From: Vulcanimicrobiota bacterium
GTDB lineage: Bacteria; Vulcanimicrobiota; Xenobia; Xenobiales; JADMJV01
NCBI GenBank assembly: GCA_017307785.1
Contig: JAFKGI010000004.1
Location: 1-64,000, forward strand
Direction of reading: 5' to 3'
DNA: 64,000 bases
Both the position numbers and the translations under genes were made by a program. The first letter of the stretch is position 1. Every line of letters begins with the position of its first letter. The notes beneath the pieces were generated by a model. That model was not told the DNA's origin. It worked only from the letters and a program-made list of their open reading frames with translations, and did not search any database. Shown one piece after another: positions 36,081-44,669 of the stretch.

Positions 36081-36914
36081 TCAGGGGCCTTCGCGGACGC
36101 GGACTTGAAAGAGCTTGGGCCAGAGTTTGCCGGTGACCCAGAGCTTTTTGCTCTTGGGATCGTAAGCGATACCATTGAGGACGTCGGCTCCCTGGGCGTC
36201 GGAGCCGGAGAGCAGCCCGGTGAAATCGATCATGGCCTCTACCTGACCGTCTTCCGGTCGAATCACGGCAACGAACGGTGTGGTGTAGACATTGGCGTAG
36301 ATGCGTCCTTCGACCCACTCCAACTCGTTTAAGTAGCCCAGCGGCTGGCCGTCGCGGGTGACCGAGATCTCTCGCTTTACCTGAAAGGTCTTGGGATCGC
36401 GCAGCACCAGTTTGTCGCTGCCGTTGCTCATCCACAGATCGCCGGAGGGGTCGGTCGTCAGTCCCCAACCCTCGCCTTCGTACTTGAACTCCCCGGCCGG
36501 TTTTAGCTTGGCGTCATAGGTGTGGCAAACCTGAGTGTCCCAGGTGATCCAGAAATAGCGACCGGCCGTGAAGGCCAGCCCCTCACCGAATTCTTTGTCC
36601 GGCAGTTTGTCCACCACCTGGAACTTGCCCGTCTTCAGGTCGACCTGGCGAAAAGTGGACTCTTTGCGCAGGCCGGTCGTCTCCCAGAGCTGTCCTTTCG
36701 GATCCATCCAGAGGCCCTGCGTGTAAGCCTTACGGTCATGGGGGTAGCGCTCGACCACTTCATAGTTCCAACGAGCGGCCGCGATCGGCGTCTCGATGGC
36801 AACGGGTGTCGGAGTCACCGATCGGACGGGGGAGGGGGAAGCCGTCGGCGGGGGCGGAGGGGGAGCGGCAGGAGCGGCACAACCCGCCAGCCACAGGGCA
36901 AGAAACCAGCGCAT
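36081..36914 (-). CDS. Glutaminyl-peptide cyclotransferase, lipoprotein
   Basis: 277 residues from ATG 36914, chosen because it starts a lipoprotein signal (MRWFLALWLAGC, lipobox LAGC). A Pro-rich linker (about 20-45) leads into the five-bladed propeller of plant/bacterial glutaminyl cyclases: AYTQGLWMDPKGQLWETTGLR, KEFGEGLAF, EGWGLTTD, LNELEWVEGRIYANV and LNGIAYDP are the blade motifs. Such enzymes convert N-terminal Gln to pyroglutamate. The mature protein would be anchored by lipid in the envelope. It is divergent from rny with 64 bases between the starts. Confidence 0.87.
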   Translation of the reverse strand: MRWFLALWLAGCAAPAAPPPPPPTASPSPVRSVTPTPVAIETPIAAARWNYEVVERYPHDRKAYTQGLWMDPKGQLWETTGLRKESTFRQVDLKTGKFQVVDKLPDKEFGEGLAFTAGRYFWITWDTQVCHTYDAKLKPAGEFKYEGEGWGLTTDPSGDLWMSNGSDKLVLRDPKTFQVKREISVTRDGQPLGYLNELEWVEGRIYANVYTTPFVAVIRPEDGQVEAMIDFTGLLSGSDAQGADVLNGIAYDPKSKKLWVTGKLWPKLFQVRVREGP

Positions 36915-36978
36915 CAACACCCCCGCCCGTTCGCGCCTGGAGGCAGGGCCCCCTGTGGCGGCCGGGAAAGGGTCGCCC

Positions 36979-38211
36979 ATGGGAAATTCCTGGGTATGGT
37001 TACTGGCCGGCGGCCTCGCGGGCGCGATTTTAGGCCGCCCCAAGCCCGAGGAAAAGAGCCCCGAGAAGCCCTCCGAGGTTCCGCCCCCAGCGCCTCCCGC
37101 CCGGCCGGAACCGGTCGAAGATCCTCGCACTCCCCAGATTCTGGAGGACCTGGTTCAAGAAATCAAGATCAAGAATCGCGAAGCACTGGAGCAAGTGGCC
37201 CGGAAAGACTGGGAGGAACTGGCCGCTCGCCAGATCGCCCAGGCCATGCAGCGCCTGGTCGTCCACGAAGTCAGCCAGCACTCGCTGAGTAGCTTGCGTC
37301 TCCCCAGCGACGACTACAAAGGCCGTATCATCGGCAAAGAAGGGCGCAATCTCCGCCTTTTCGAGTCGCTCACCGGGGTGGACATCGTCATCGACGACAC
37401 GCCCAACTCGGTCACCCTCTCTTGTTTTGATCCTTTCCGCCGCGAGATCGCCCGGCAGGCCATGGAACGCCTGATTCAAGATGGCCGTTTTCAGCCTCAG
37501 CGCATCGAGGAGGCCGTGCAGCGGGCCAGGTCCGAGGTCACCAACCAGCTTCAGGAGAAAGGTCGCCAGGCGGTCAGCAACCTGAAGCTCAAAAAACTGC
37601 ACCCTCAGCTCAACGAAGCACTCGGACGGTTGGCCTTTCGCACATCTTATCGACAGAACGTGCTGGAACATTCCCAGGAAGTGGCGCATCTGTGCGCCCA
37701 CCTGGCGGCGGAGTTGGGCGGAGACGTGGAGACGGCCAAACGAGCCGGTTTGCTCCACGATATTGGTAAGGGATTGACCGACCCGGGCCCGCATGCCGTC
37801 ACCGGCGCCGCTCTGTGCCGCCGCTACGGGGAAAGTGAGCAAGTGTGTCACGCCGTGGAGGCTCACCACGAGGACGTGCGTCAGACCACTCTGGAGGCGA
37901 CGCTGGTTCAGGTTGCGGATGCCATCAGTGCGGCACGACCCGGGGCTCGCCGTGAGAACACCCAGGAATACATGGAGCGGATGGAAACCATGGAAAGCCT
38001 GGCTCGTCGCCTTCCCCACGTGGTCGAATGCCAGGTCATCCAGGCCGGACGCGAGATTCGCGTTTTTGTTCGCCCCGATTCGGCCGATGATGAAGAATGT
38101 ATGAAACTCGCCAGCCGATTGGCCGATGACATCGGGGCAGCGGTGACCCGTCCCGGGCCGGTGCGCGTCACCGTCCTTCGCCAATTTCAGGCCAGCGCAC
38201 AGGTAGAATGA
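36979..38211 (+). CDS. rny: Ribonuclease Y, short form
   Basis: 410 residues, against about 520 in B. subtilis. An N-terminal membrane helix (WVWLLAGGLAGAILG) anchors it. In place of the long coiled coil there is a Pro/Glu linker (20-50) and a short helix (52-90). The KH domain has GRIIGKEGRNLR, and the HD domain carries HDIGKG (about 260) plus HHEDVRQ. RNase Y starts decay of many mRNAs at the membrane. The start ATG 36979 has AAAGGG before it. The next gene overlaps its stop (ATGA). Confidence 0.9.
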   Translation: MGNSWVWLLAGGLAGAILGRPKPEEKSPEKPSEVPPPAPPARPEPVEDPRTPQILEDLVQEIKIKNREALEQVARKDWEELAARQIAQAMQRLVVHEVSQHSLSSLRLPSDDYKGRIIGKEGRNLRLFESLTGVDIVIDDTPNSVTLSCFDPFRREIARQAMERLIQDGRFQPQRIEEAVQRARSEVTNQLQEKGRQAVSNLKLKKLHPQLNEALGRLAFRTSYRQNVLEHSQEVAHLCAHLAAELGGDVETAKRAGLLHDIGKGLTDPGPHAVTGAALCRRYGESEQVCHAVEAHHEDVRQTTLEATLVQVADAISAARPGARRENTQEYMERMETMESLARRLPHVVECQVIQAGREIRVFVRPDSADDEECMKLASRLADDIGAAVTRPGPVRVTVLRQFQASAQVE

Positions 38212-38777
38212 GCATTTTGGAAACCCAGACCGTGGCTGACTCTCCCGAAGGCGTCGCGTTTCTCACCGCATTGCTGGTGCGTTACCGTGAGCTCGGGTCG
38301 GCTCGTCTCTATCAGGCCGGCCACCGATTGCGCCTCGACTTCTACATGCATCGGCAGCTTCAGGATGACGAATGGGAAGACTTCTACGCCCGACTGATGC
38401 TTTCATGGCGGGTCTATTTCAAACTGCAGCGTCTCTTTCCCGAAGTGCACGAGATTCACCGCGGTCAGGCGCCGTATCAAGATCTGCCTTTTTTGCTGGA
38501 CGAAGATGGCTGGGTGGAAGTGGGAACGCTCTCGATCGTGCGCGACCTCAATTCCATCACCCTTGAGGAGTTTCGCTTGATTGTGGCTCTCATCAACGAG
38601 TTTTTCGTCGATACTCTGGCCCTGAACGAAGAGGCACCTCAGGATGAGCCGGAGCAACAGGATGAAGTCATTCACCGCTGTTTGGAGAGGGTGCGGGCGC
38701 TGCCCGGGGAAGCTATTTTGACGGGTTTTCGGGATGACATGCGAGTTTTGATCTACTCCAGCCAGGAGGACTACTGA
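38208..38777 (+). CDS. Hypothetical protein downstream of rny
   Basis: 189 residues, no signal peptide or membrane helix. It is an alpha/beta sequence with two helical blocks (TALLVRYRELGSARLYQAG and EFRLIVALINEFFVDTLAL) around a central LPFLLDEDGWVEVGTLSIV strand pair, and an acidic linker (EEAPQDEPEQQDE). I recognise no family. It is sandwiched between rny and the NuoC-like mini-gene with overlaps at both ends, so the three are probably translated together. Confidence 0.65.
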   Translation: MSILETQTVADSPEGVAFLTALLVRYRELGSARLYQAGHRLRLDFYMHRQLQDDEWEDFYARLMLSWRVYFKLQRLFPEVHEIHRGQAPYQDLPFLLDEDGWVEVGTLSIVRDLNSITLEEFRLIVALINEFFVDTLALNEEAPQDEPEQQDEVIHRCLERVRALPGEAILTGFRDDMRVLIYSSQEDY

Positions 38778-39046
38778 GCTCCAGCTTTTTTCAGCGGGCG
38801 CGTGAGTTGCACGACCGCGGCGCCAGCCTGGCCGGCATCGAGGCCCTGGTGGAGGGTGAGCAGACTTCGCTTACCTATCACTTTCTGTTGGATGGCAAGA
38901 GCGAGCGGCTGTTTTACCCGCAGGCCGACGGTCACTGGGAGTCCTTGATCCAACTTTATGGCAGTGCGGACTACATGGAGCGCAGCCTGCATCGGCGTTA
39001 CCACATCAAGTTTGTCGGCAATCCCAACTTGGAGCAAGGACTTTGA
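38774..39046 (+). CDS. Stand-alone NuoC-like (30 kDa subunit domain) mini-protein
   Basis: 90 residues if it starts at CTG 38774, which overlaps the previous stop as CTGA; a TTG at 38807 would give 79. The sequence follows the short form of the NADH dehydrogenase 30 kDa/NuoC domain: LTYHFLLDG then RLFYPQ strands, a segment ESLIQLYGSADYMERS in place of the usual P-S-L-x-x-L-W-x-x-A-x-W-x-E-R, then RRYHIKFVGNPNLEQ for the Y-D-x-x-G-I-x-F-x-G-H-P-D-L block. No other complex I or hydrogenase gene is near. Its role is unknown. Confidence 0.6.
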   Translation: MSSSFFQRARELHDRGASLAGIEALVEGEQTSLTYHFLLDGKSERLFYPQADGHWESLIQLYGSADYMERSLHRRYHIKFVGNPNLEQGL

Positions 39047-40011
39047 AAAAACTCGTCTGCCTACTGACGCTGCTGGCCCTCTGTCTGCCGGCGTCCGCCC
39101 AGCCCGTCTCTTCGCGCAATAAATACAAGATTGGCCGCGGCTTCTTCTCCAAGGGTGATTACAATCAGGCCGTGCAGTATCTGCAGGAAGCCATCAAAGA
39201 AGACCCCAGCTATCTGGACGCCCTCTACATTCTGGGGCTCAGCTATTTTGGCCAGAAGAACTATGCCAAGGCCGAGGAGCAGCTGGCCATGGTGATCCGC
39301 TATGATGCCCAATTTGTCGAGGCCTATCAGTATTTGGGTCAGGTCTACATGGCCCAGAAAAAGTATGACCAGGCGATCGCGCATTTCCAGCGGATGTCTT
39401 CGGTTCCCGGGGGCGGCGTGGCCGCTCAGTACTGCCTGGGCGTCGTCTACTATCAGCAGCAGAAACTGCCGCAAGCCGAAAAAGCCTGGAAAGAAGCCAT
39501 CCGCCTCGACAACAAAAACGCCCGCAGTCACAACAACATGGGGGTTCTGCGCAGTGCCGAGGGCAAGTTCGTCGAGGCTCTCACCGAGTTTCAACTGGCC
39601 TCCAAGCTGGATCCCGAGAACCCGGCTTACCTGGTCAACATGGCGGCCACGATGATCGAGCTCAAGCAGGTCGCCAATGCGCGCACCAATCTGCAGAGGG
39701 CCGACAAACTTTCCGGCAAGCGCATCGATGTCGGTGCTCTGGGGGCGGCCTATCTGGCCAAGCTCGACGGCCACTGGGACAAAGTCCTGCAATACACCAC
39801 CATGGCGATCACTCAAAACGACGATTACACGCAAGCGATGTTGCTGAAGGCCGAGGCCCTGGAGCAACTGAAGAAGCCCGAAGAAGCTCTGAAAATGTAC
39901 CAACAGGCTCTGGAGTCGGACCCGAACGTGAAAGAGGCGGAGCAGGGAGTGGCCCGTCTCAAAAAGCCGGAACCTGCCAAGACCGTCCCCGAGCCCGTCA
40001 AGACGCCCTGA
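39043..40011 (+). CDS. Secreted TPR-repeat protein
   Basis: 322 residues from TTG 39043, overlapping the previous stop (TTGA), with GGAGCAAGGA upstream. A signal peptide (LVCLLTLLALCLPASA) is followed by seven to eight TPR units, for example GDYNQAVQYLQEAIKEDP, KNYAKAEEQLAMVIRYD and KKPEEALKMYQQALESDP. It ends in a Pro/Lys tail. TPR proteins of this type hold partner proteins in the periplasm. The MazG-like gene starts in its stop codon (TGATG). Confidence 0.85.
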   Translation: MKKLVCLLTLLALCLPASAQPVSSRNKYKIGRGFFSKGDYNQAVQYLQEAIKEDPSYLDALYILGLSYFGQKNYAKAEEQLAMVIRYDAQFVEAYQYLGQVYMAQKKYDQAIAHFQRMSSVPGGGVAAQYCLGVVYYQQQKLPQAEKAWKEAIRLDNKNARSHNNMGVLRSAEGKFVEALTEFQLASKLDPENPAYLVNMAATMIELKQVANARTNLQRADKLSGKRIDVGALGAAYLAKLDGHWDKVLQYTTMAITQNDDYTQAMLLKAEALEQLKKPEEALKMYQQALESDPNVKEAEQGVARLKKPEPAKTVPEPVKTP

Positions 40012-40355
40012 TGGAAATCCAGGAGATTACCGAGGCGATCCGTCGTTTTCGCGACGAGCGGGACTGGAAGCAGTATCATCATCCTAAGGACCTGGCCATG
40101 GCTCTCTCCATCGAGGCCGCTGAGGTTCTGGAGCTCTTCCGATTTAAATCGACTTCTCAGATCGATACCGAGATGCCGAAGCTCAAAGAGGCGCTTGGTC
40201 ACGAGTTGGCGGACTGTCTGTATTTCATCCTGCTCATGGCCAGTGACTGCGGCATCGATATGAAACAGGCCTTGGAACAGAAGATGGCAGAGAACGCGAA
40301 AAAGTATCCCGTGGAGCTTTGCCGGGGCAAGAACCTCAAGTATACCGAGCTATAG
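40011..40355 (+). CDS. MazG-like nucleotide pyrophosphohydrolase
   Basis: 114 residues, all-alpha. The metal-binding acidic set of the MazG/RS21-C6 family is in place: SIEAAEVLELFRF (E-x-x-E) and HELADCLYFILLMA (E-x-x-D). Small members of this size split non-canonical or excess dNTPs, often dCTP, to the monophosphate and pyrophosphate, as housecleaning. Cytoplasmic, probably a dimer or tetramer. It is placed after the TPR gene with a one-base overlap. Confidence 0.88.
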   Translation: MEIQEITEAIRRFRDERDWKQYHHPKDLAMALSIEAAEVLELFRFKSTSQIDTEMPKLKEALGHELADCLYFILLMASDCGIDMKQALEQKMAENAKKYPVELCRGKNLKYTEL

Positions 40356-40428
40356 CCCGTGCCCAGCGCTGACGCTTCACAGGGCACCATAGAAGGCCTG
40401 CTCGCGCGCGGGCGGGAAGGGCAAGGCC

Positions 40429-42252
40429 ATGCGTCTTTTGCCCGCCGCCTTGACTTGCGGTTTCTGTGCGCTCGCACTTTCGAGCTCGCTAGCTCAGCCT
40501 GCCCCCGAACAACCCGAGCCCGCTCCGACCAACGCGGTCCAGTCCCTGGACCGACGCCTGACCGTGGATGGTTACGGCAAGATTCCGCTGGGGGACCCCA
40601 TCGCGGCTCAGAAGAGTGCCTATCAGGCGGCTGTGCTCGACGGCTACAGCCAGCTTTTCTGGCAGGGTGCCGAGCAGCAGGGTCTGCTGCCTGAAACCCC
40701 GCCTTTGGATTCGCGCACCTTTCGCCTGGATGAACAGCATCCCAATCCGGTTTTGCTCAACTGGCTGATGCGCTGTGAAGTGACTTCTCAGCAGGAGGTG
40801 GGCGGACGTCTCAAGGTGGTGCTGCAAAGCCCGCCGGTCGGAGAACTGGCCAAGGACGGAGTGCATGTTCTCAGGTCCCAGACCTTCGATGTGGACGGCG
40901 ATCAGGAACTGGAAACCGTTTCGGTGACCTACGATGGTCGCATCGAAGTCACCAAGAAGGGCAAGGTCCTGGCCATCTCTCCTTGCCTGAACGTCTTCTC
41001 TTGCAGCACCATGCGCAGTCTCGGCGCCGAACCCTGGGAACAGGTTCAGTTGACCCGTCTTCTCAACGTGGGCAGCCTGGAGGCGGTGGGCAAAGACAAG
41101 CTGCGAGTGGTCGCCGACCTCTCCTTGGGGGAATCGGTGGATGAGTTCTGGGTGGGCAAGGCCAGCGAGCAGCGAGAGGTGCTGCTTCGTTGGGACGATC
41201 CCAAAAACGAGCCGCAGGTGCGGATTACCGAACCCCATGACTTCGCTTATACCCTGAAAGACAAGGTCGCTTGGAAGGGCGAGTTGTTGACTCCCTCCGG
41301 TCTGCTCAACGCCAAGCTGCGCGTGAACGGGCGGCCTTTCTGGCAGACGCCCGAGCGCCTGAACACCCAGCGCTTGCGTATGGACATTCTCTTACCGTTG
41401 CTGCCTGGGGTGAATCGCGCTCAGGTTCAGGTGAACGACTTGAATCGCCGGAGTCTCTCACGGGAGGTGCTGCTCTTCCGAGAGGCCGCCTGTCCTCCGG
41501 TGGTGCCGGCGCGCCGGCGCGCTTTGCTGGTTGGGGTCGGCCAGTATGCTGCCGCCCAGTTTCCTAAACTACCGGCCGTCACCGGTGACCTTAGACGCCT
41601 TTCGGACTTTCTGAAACGGCCTGACGGCGGCGCTTTCGGAATCGACCAGGTGGTGGTGTTGGCCGATGAACAGGCCACTCGAGCTAAGATTTTGGAAAGC
41701 CTGAAGACTCTGACCAGGGCGGAAGGGGATGAGCGGGTGACCGTGTTGGTGTACTTCGCCGGATTGTCCGCGCCTTCCGCAGGGTCGGGTGGTAAAGGCC
41801 TGCTTCCTTTCGATGCAAAGGGCTTCGACGAGGGTGCCTTGAGCCCGCGCGATCTGCTTGAGGCTGTGGGGGAAATCAAGCAGCAAGACATTCTGCTGGT
41901 GGCCGACACCAGTCAGACTCGCCTGCAAAACAACGTCTCCGACCAGCTGTGGCTGGACTCGCAAGAATTCGCTGAATCCATGGCCCGTCAGGGGTGGGCG
42001 GTGCTTTCCAGTGTGGACGGTTTGCCGGAGCAGCGTGATGTCACGGCCGGCAGCCGTATGTTGAGTGCTTTCTTGGAAGGCTGCGGCGGAGCAGCCGATG
42101 CCAATCACGATGGCTTTGTGGAATGGGACGAGAGTTATCGCTATTTATTTCAGGCCCTCCGGGTGAGTTCGCCCTCCACCAGCAGTCCTTTGCGCCGAGG
42201 CGAGCTTATCGGTCGGGTGCCGCTGGCAGTTTGCCGGAAGCCTTCGCCCTAG
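40429..42252 (+). CDS. Secreted pseudocaspase (C14-like domain, catalytic dyad lost)
   Basis: 607 residues with a signal peptide (LPAALTCGFCALALSSSLA). An N-terminal domain of about 340 residues includes a Ca-binding-like DVDGDQELETV. The caspase-fold domain (about 362-560) begins RALLVGVGQYAA. Where active caspases have GHG, it reads AGLS (Leu446 for His); where they have DACHSG it reads DTSQTR (Ser495 for Cys). Both catalytic residues are therefore missing. A canonical EF-hand loop, DANHDGFVEWDE, follows. It is probably a non-proteolytic, calcium-responsive envelope protein. It overlaps BrkB by 47 bases. Confidence 0.8.
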   Translation: MRLLPAALTCGFCALALSSSLAQPAPEQPEPAPTNAVQSLDRRLTVDGYGKIPLGDPIAAQKSAYQAAVLDGYSQLFWQGAEQQGLLPETPPLDSRTFRLDEQHPNPVLLNWLMRCEVTSQQEVGGRLKVVLQSPPVGELAKDGVHVLRSQTFDVDGDQELETVSVTYDGRIEVTKKGKVLAISPCLNVFSCSTMRSLGAEPWEQVQLTRLLNVGSLEAVGKDKLRVVADLSLGESVDEFWVGKASEQREVLLRWDDPKNEPQVRITEPHDFAYTLKDKVAWKGELLTPSGLLNAKLRVNGRPFWQTPERLNTQRLRMDILLPLLPGVNRAQVQVNDLNRRSLSREVLLFREAACPPVVPARRRALLVGVGQYAAAQFPKLPAVTGDLRRLSDFLKRPDGGAFGIDQVVVLADEQATRAKILESLKTLTRAEGDERVTVLVYFAGLSAPSAGSGGKGLLPFDAKGFDEGALSPRDLLEAVGEIKQQDILLVADTSQTRLQNNVSDQLWLDSQEFAESMARQGWAVLSSVDGLPEQRDVTAGSRMLSAFLEGCGGAADANHDGFVEWDESYRYLFQALRVSSPSTSSPLRRGELIGRVPLAVCRKPSP

Positions 42253-43156
42253 GGCGGCTCTTCTTGATGTGTCTGGATTTCACTTTGGGCAGCTCAGGAT
42301 AGTATTCTTCGAGAACGCAGTAGACCAGTTCCGCCCCCATCATAAAGACAATGGCGCCAAAATAGAGCCAGAGCAGCAGGCCGGCAATGCTGCCGACCGA
42401 GGCATAGACGGGATTGAGCTCCAGCAGTTGGATGGCCCAGTGCACGTAGATGTAACTGGAAATGCGCCACGCTATCGAAGCAAATAAAGCTCCGGGCACA
42501 GCCGCCATGAAAGGTACCTGGCGGGAGGGCAGCATCACGTAAAGCATCAGGAAAAGTAAGGTGCTGATCATCGGCTGCAGCAGCCAGGTGTGAAACCAGC
42601 CCCAGAGGATGGCCTGGTCCAGAGTGAATCCGGCGAACTGCGGGTGAGGAAGGTGAGAGAGCACTGCCTGCACCCAGCTCAAGACGGCCGTCACCAGCCC
42701 GGCCGCCAATGTGAGCAGGGCACACAGTAAAATCATGGCGATGGAGAGTAAATTGCCGCGAATATAGGAACGGCGCACGGGAATCTCCCAGGCGCGATGG
42801 AGCCCCAGTTCCAGGGCGCGAAACAGGTGGCGTCCCGACCAGAGCAAGGCTAGGAGTCCAAAAAGACCGATGCGTCCTGAGTGGCCCTGCATGCTCTGCA
42901 GGCTGGTCTGGACGTAATGGAGGGCGGAAGGGGGCAGGTAAATCGAGGCCATCTGCCAGCTGTAGTCCTGGGCAGAAGCATGGACCGGAGCGACATAACT
43001 GAGGATCAGGATGCCCACTAAAAGCATGGGAAAGAGCGATAGGAGAGCGTAAAATGCGATGCCTGCTGCCAAAAAGCCCGCGTCGTCTCGGACATACTCG
43101 GCGTACACCTTGGGCAAGACCTTGATAAAACGTTTGACCGGCGACCACATACTCAC
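42206..43156 (-). CDS. YihY/BrkB-family inner membrane protein
   Basis: 316 residues with six transmembrane helices. Family blocks are plain: DDAGFLAAGIAFYALLSLFPMLLV in the first helix and VYASVGSIAGLLLWLYFGAIVFMMGAEL near the last. Function remains unclear; the old link to RNase BN is wrong for E. coli YihY. The start is GTG 43156 or ATG 43150 two codons on. The basic tail is coded opposite the end of the pseudocaspase gene (47 bases shared). Confidence 0.88.
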   Translation of the reverse strand: MSMWSPVKRFIKVLPKVYAEYVRDDAGFLAAGIAFYALLSLFPMLLVGILILSYVAPVHASAQDYSWQMASIYLPPSALHYVQTSLQSMQGHSGRIGLFGLLALLWSGRHLFRALELGLHRAWEIPVRRSYIRGNLLSIAMILLCALLTLAAGLVTAVLSWVQAVLSHLPHPQFAGFTLDQAILWGWFHTWLLQPMISTLLFLMLYVMLPSRQVPFMAAVPGALFASIAWRISSYIYVHWAIQLLELNPVYASVGSIAGLLLWLYFGAIVFMMGAELVYCVLEEYYPELPKVKSRHIKKSRPRAKASGKLPAAPDR

Positions 43157-43233
43157 GCGCAGTCAGGGTTCTCCTGATGGGGGCTGAATTCCCCGGCCGG
43201 AGGAAATCCGAGATTGAAGAATAATCAACGCCT

Positions 43234-44664
43234 ATGCGTTCCCTCGTCCAGGCCAGTCTATTGACCCTCGCGCTTTCCCAAGGCTCCAGTGCCGCACCTC
43301 TACCAAAACCGGCTAACGCCAACGAGCTCAAGATGAGGATTTATCAGCAGATCCGCAACTCATCCGCTTTTCAGACGGGCCAGGTGGGCGTCTACGTGCA
43401 GGTGCTCAAGACGGGTCGGGTGGTCTACAGCGAGAATGCCCTGAAACCGATGATTCCGGCCTCCAACTTGAAGGTCGTGACCACAGCGGCGGCCATCGAC
43501 CTGCTGGGACCGGACTTCCGATATGTGACCGAACTGCGGGGCGGAGCCTCGGATGGTCACGGCGTCCTGCACGGCAATCTCTATCTGAAGGGCCAGGGAG
43601 ATCCGACGCTTTGTCTGCCTTACGTGAACCCTACCTCGCCCTGGCGTTTCTTCGCCAAAAATCTGAAGGACAAGGGAATCACCAGTATCGACGGGGACCT
43701 GGTGGGAGATGACAGCGCTTTCGACCGGGAATACATCGGTCAGGGCTGGTTCGACCGGTATTTGCTCGACTCTTACGCTGCGCCGGTGGGCGCTCTCTCC
43801 CTCAATTGCAACGTGGTGGAGCTGACGATTACCAGCGATGCGGTCAAGACTGAGCCCAGCAGTCCGGGCTTTCAGTATCAGCGGCTCTACAAGGCCGGTA
43901 GTTATGACGAGTGTTGGATCACTCGCGATCGAAACTCGGACGTCACGGTCGTGCGCGGTAGCGTCGCTCCGGGCAGCGTCATCAAACGCACCGTCACGGT
44001 GGGCAATCCGGGTACCTTTACGCTCGGCTCCTTCATGAACATTCTCAAGGCCAGTGATATCAACGTCTCCGGTAAGACCCGCCTCATCAACCTGGGCAAT
44101 GAAGTCGCCAAGTCCGCCTCCAGCCCCCTGATCGCTCGCTACCAGTCGCCGCGCCTGAAAGACATCATCGCGCAGGTCAACAAGGAAAGTGACAACGTTT
44201 TTGCTCAGCACGTCTTCAAGACCATCGGTTACAAGAGCCGCGGCCAGGGCACGGCCGCCAATGGCGAGGCCGCCGTTCGCGATTTCCTGCGCAAGCACAA
44301 CGTGGACGATAGCGGATTGGTGATGGTGGACGGCAGCGGATTGTCGACCACCGATCGCATTACGCCCCGTCAACTGGTGGGGGTCGTGGAAATTATGTGG
44401 CGCCACAAGCATGGCCAATCCTATGTGGACAGTCTGCCGACGGGCGGCGAAGGCACCCTGACCTCTCGCCTGGGCGGTCTTACCTTGCGGGCCAAGACCG
44501 GCACGCTAGATGAGCACTCGGCATTGACCGGGTATCTGGTCAGCGCTTACGGCCAGACGCTGGGCTTTTCCATCCTGGTCAACAATGTGCCGCAAACCTG
44601 GTCGGGCGTTGAAATCGAAGACAAGATCCTGCATACCCTGGCCGCCTGGGACCAGCCGCTCTAA
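43234..44664 (+). CDS. dacB: D-alanyl-D-alanine carboxypeptidase/endopeptidase (PBP4 family)
   Basis: 476 residues with a signal peptide (LVQASLLTLALSQGSSAA). Peptidase S13 motifs: SxxK in MIPASNLKVVTTAAA, SxN-type in DDSGLVMVDGSGLSTTD and KTG in LRAKTGTLDEHSALTGY. The long insert between the first two motifs, typical of PBP4/DacB, is present. It trims or cuts peptidoglycan cross-links in the periplasm. It is divergent from BrkB (77 bases between starts). Confidence 0.93.
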   Translation: MRSLVQASLLTLALSQGSSAAPLPKPANANELKMRIYQQIRNSSAFQTGQVGVYVQVLKTGRVVYSENALKPMIPASNLKVVTTAAAIDLLGPDFRYVTELRGGASDGHGVLHGNLYLKGQGDPTLCLPYVNPTSPWRFFAKNLKDKGITSIDGDLVGDDSAFDREYIGQGWFDRYLLDSYAAPVGALSLNCNVVELTITSDAVKTEPSSPGFQYQRLYKAGSYDECWITRDRNSDVTVVRGSVAPGSVIKRTVTVGNPGTFTLGSFMNILKASDINVSGKTRLINLGNEVAKSASSPLIARYQSPRLKDIIAQVNKESDNVFAQHVFKTIGYKSRGQGTAANGEAAVRDFLRKHNVDDSGLVMVDGSGLSTTDRITPRQLVGVVEIMWRHKHGQSYVDSLPTGGEGTLTSRLGGLTLRAKTGTLDEHSALTGYLVSAYGQTLGFSILVNNVPQTWSGVEIEDKILHTLAAWDQPL

Positions 44665-44669
44665 CGGGC

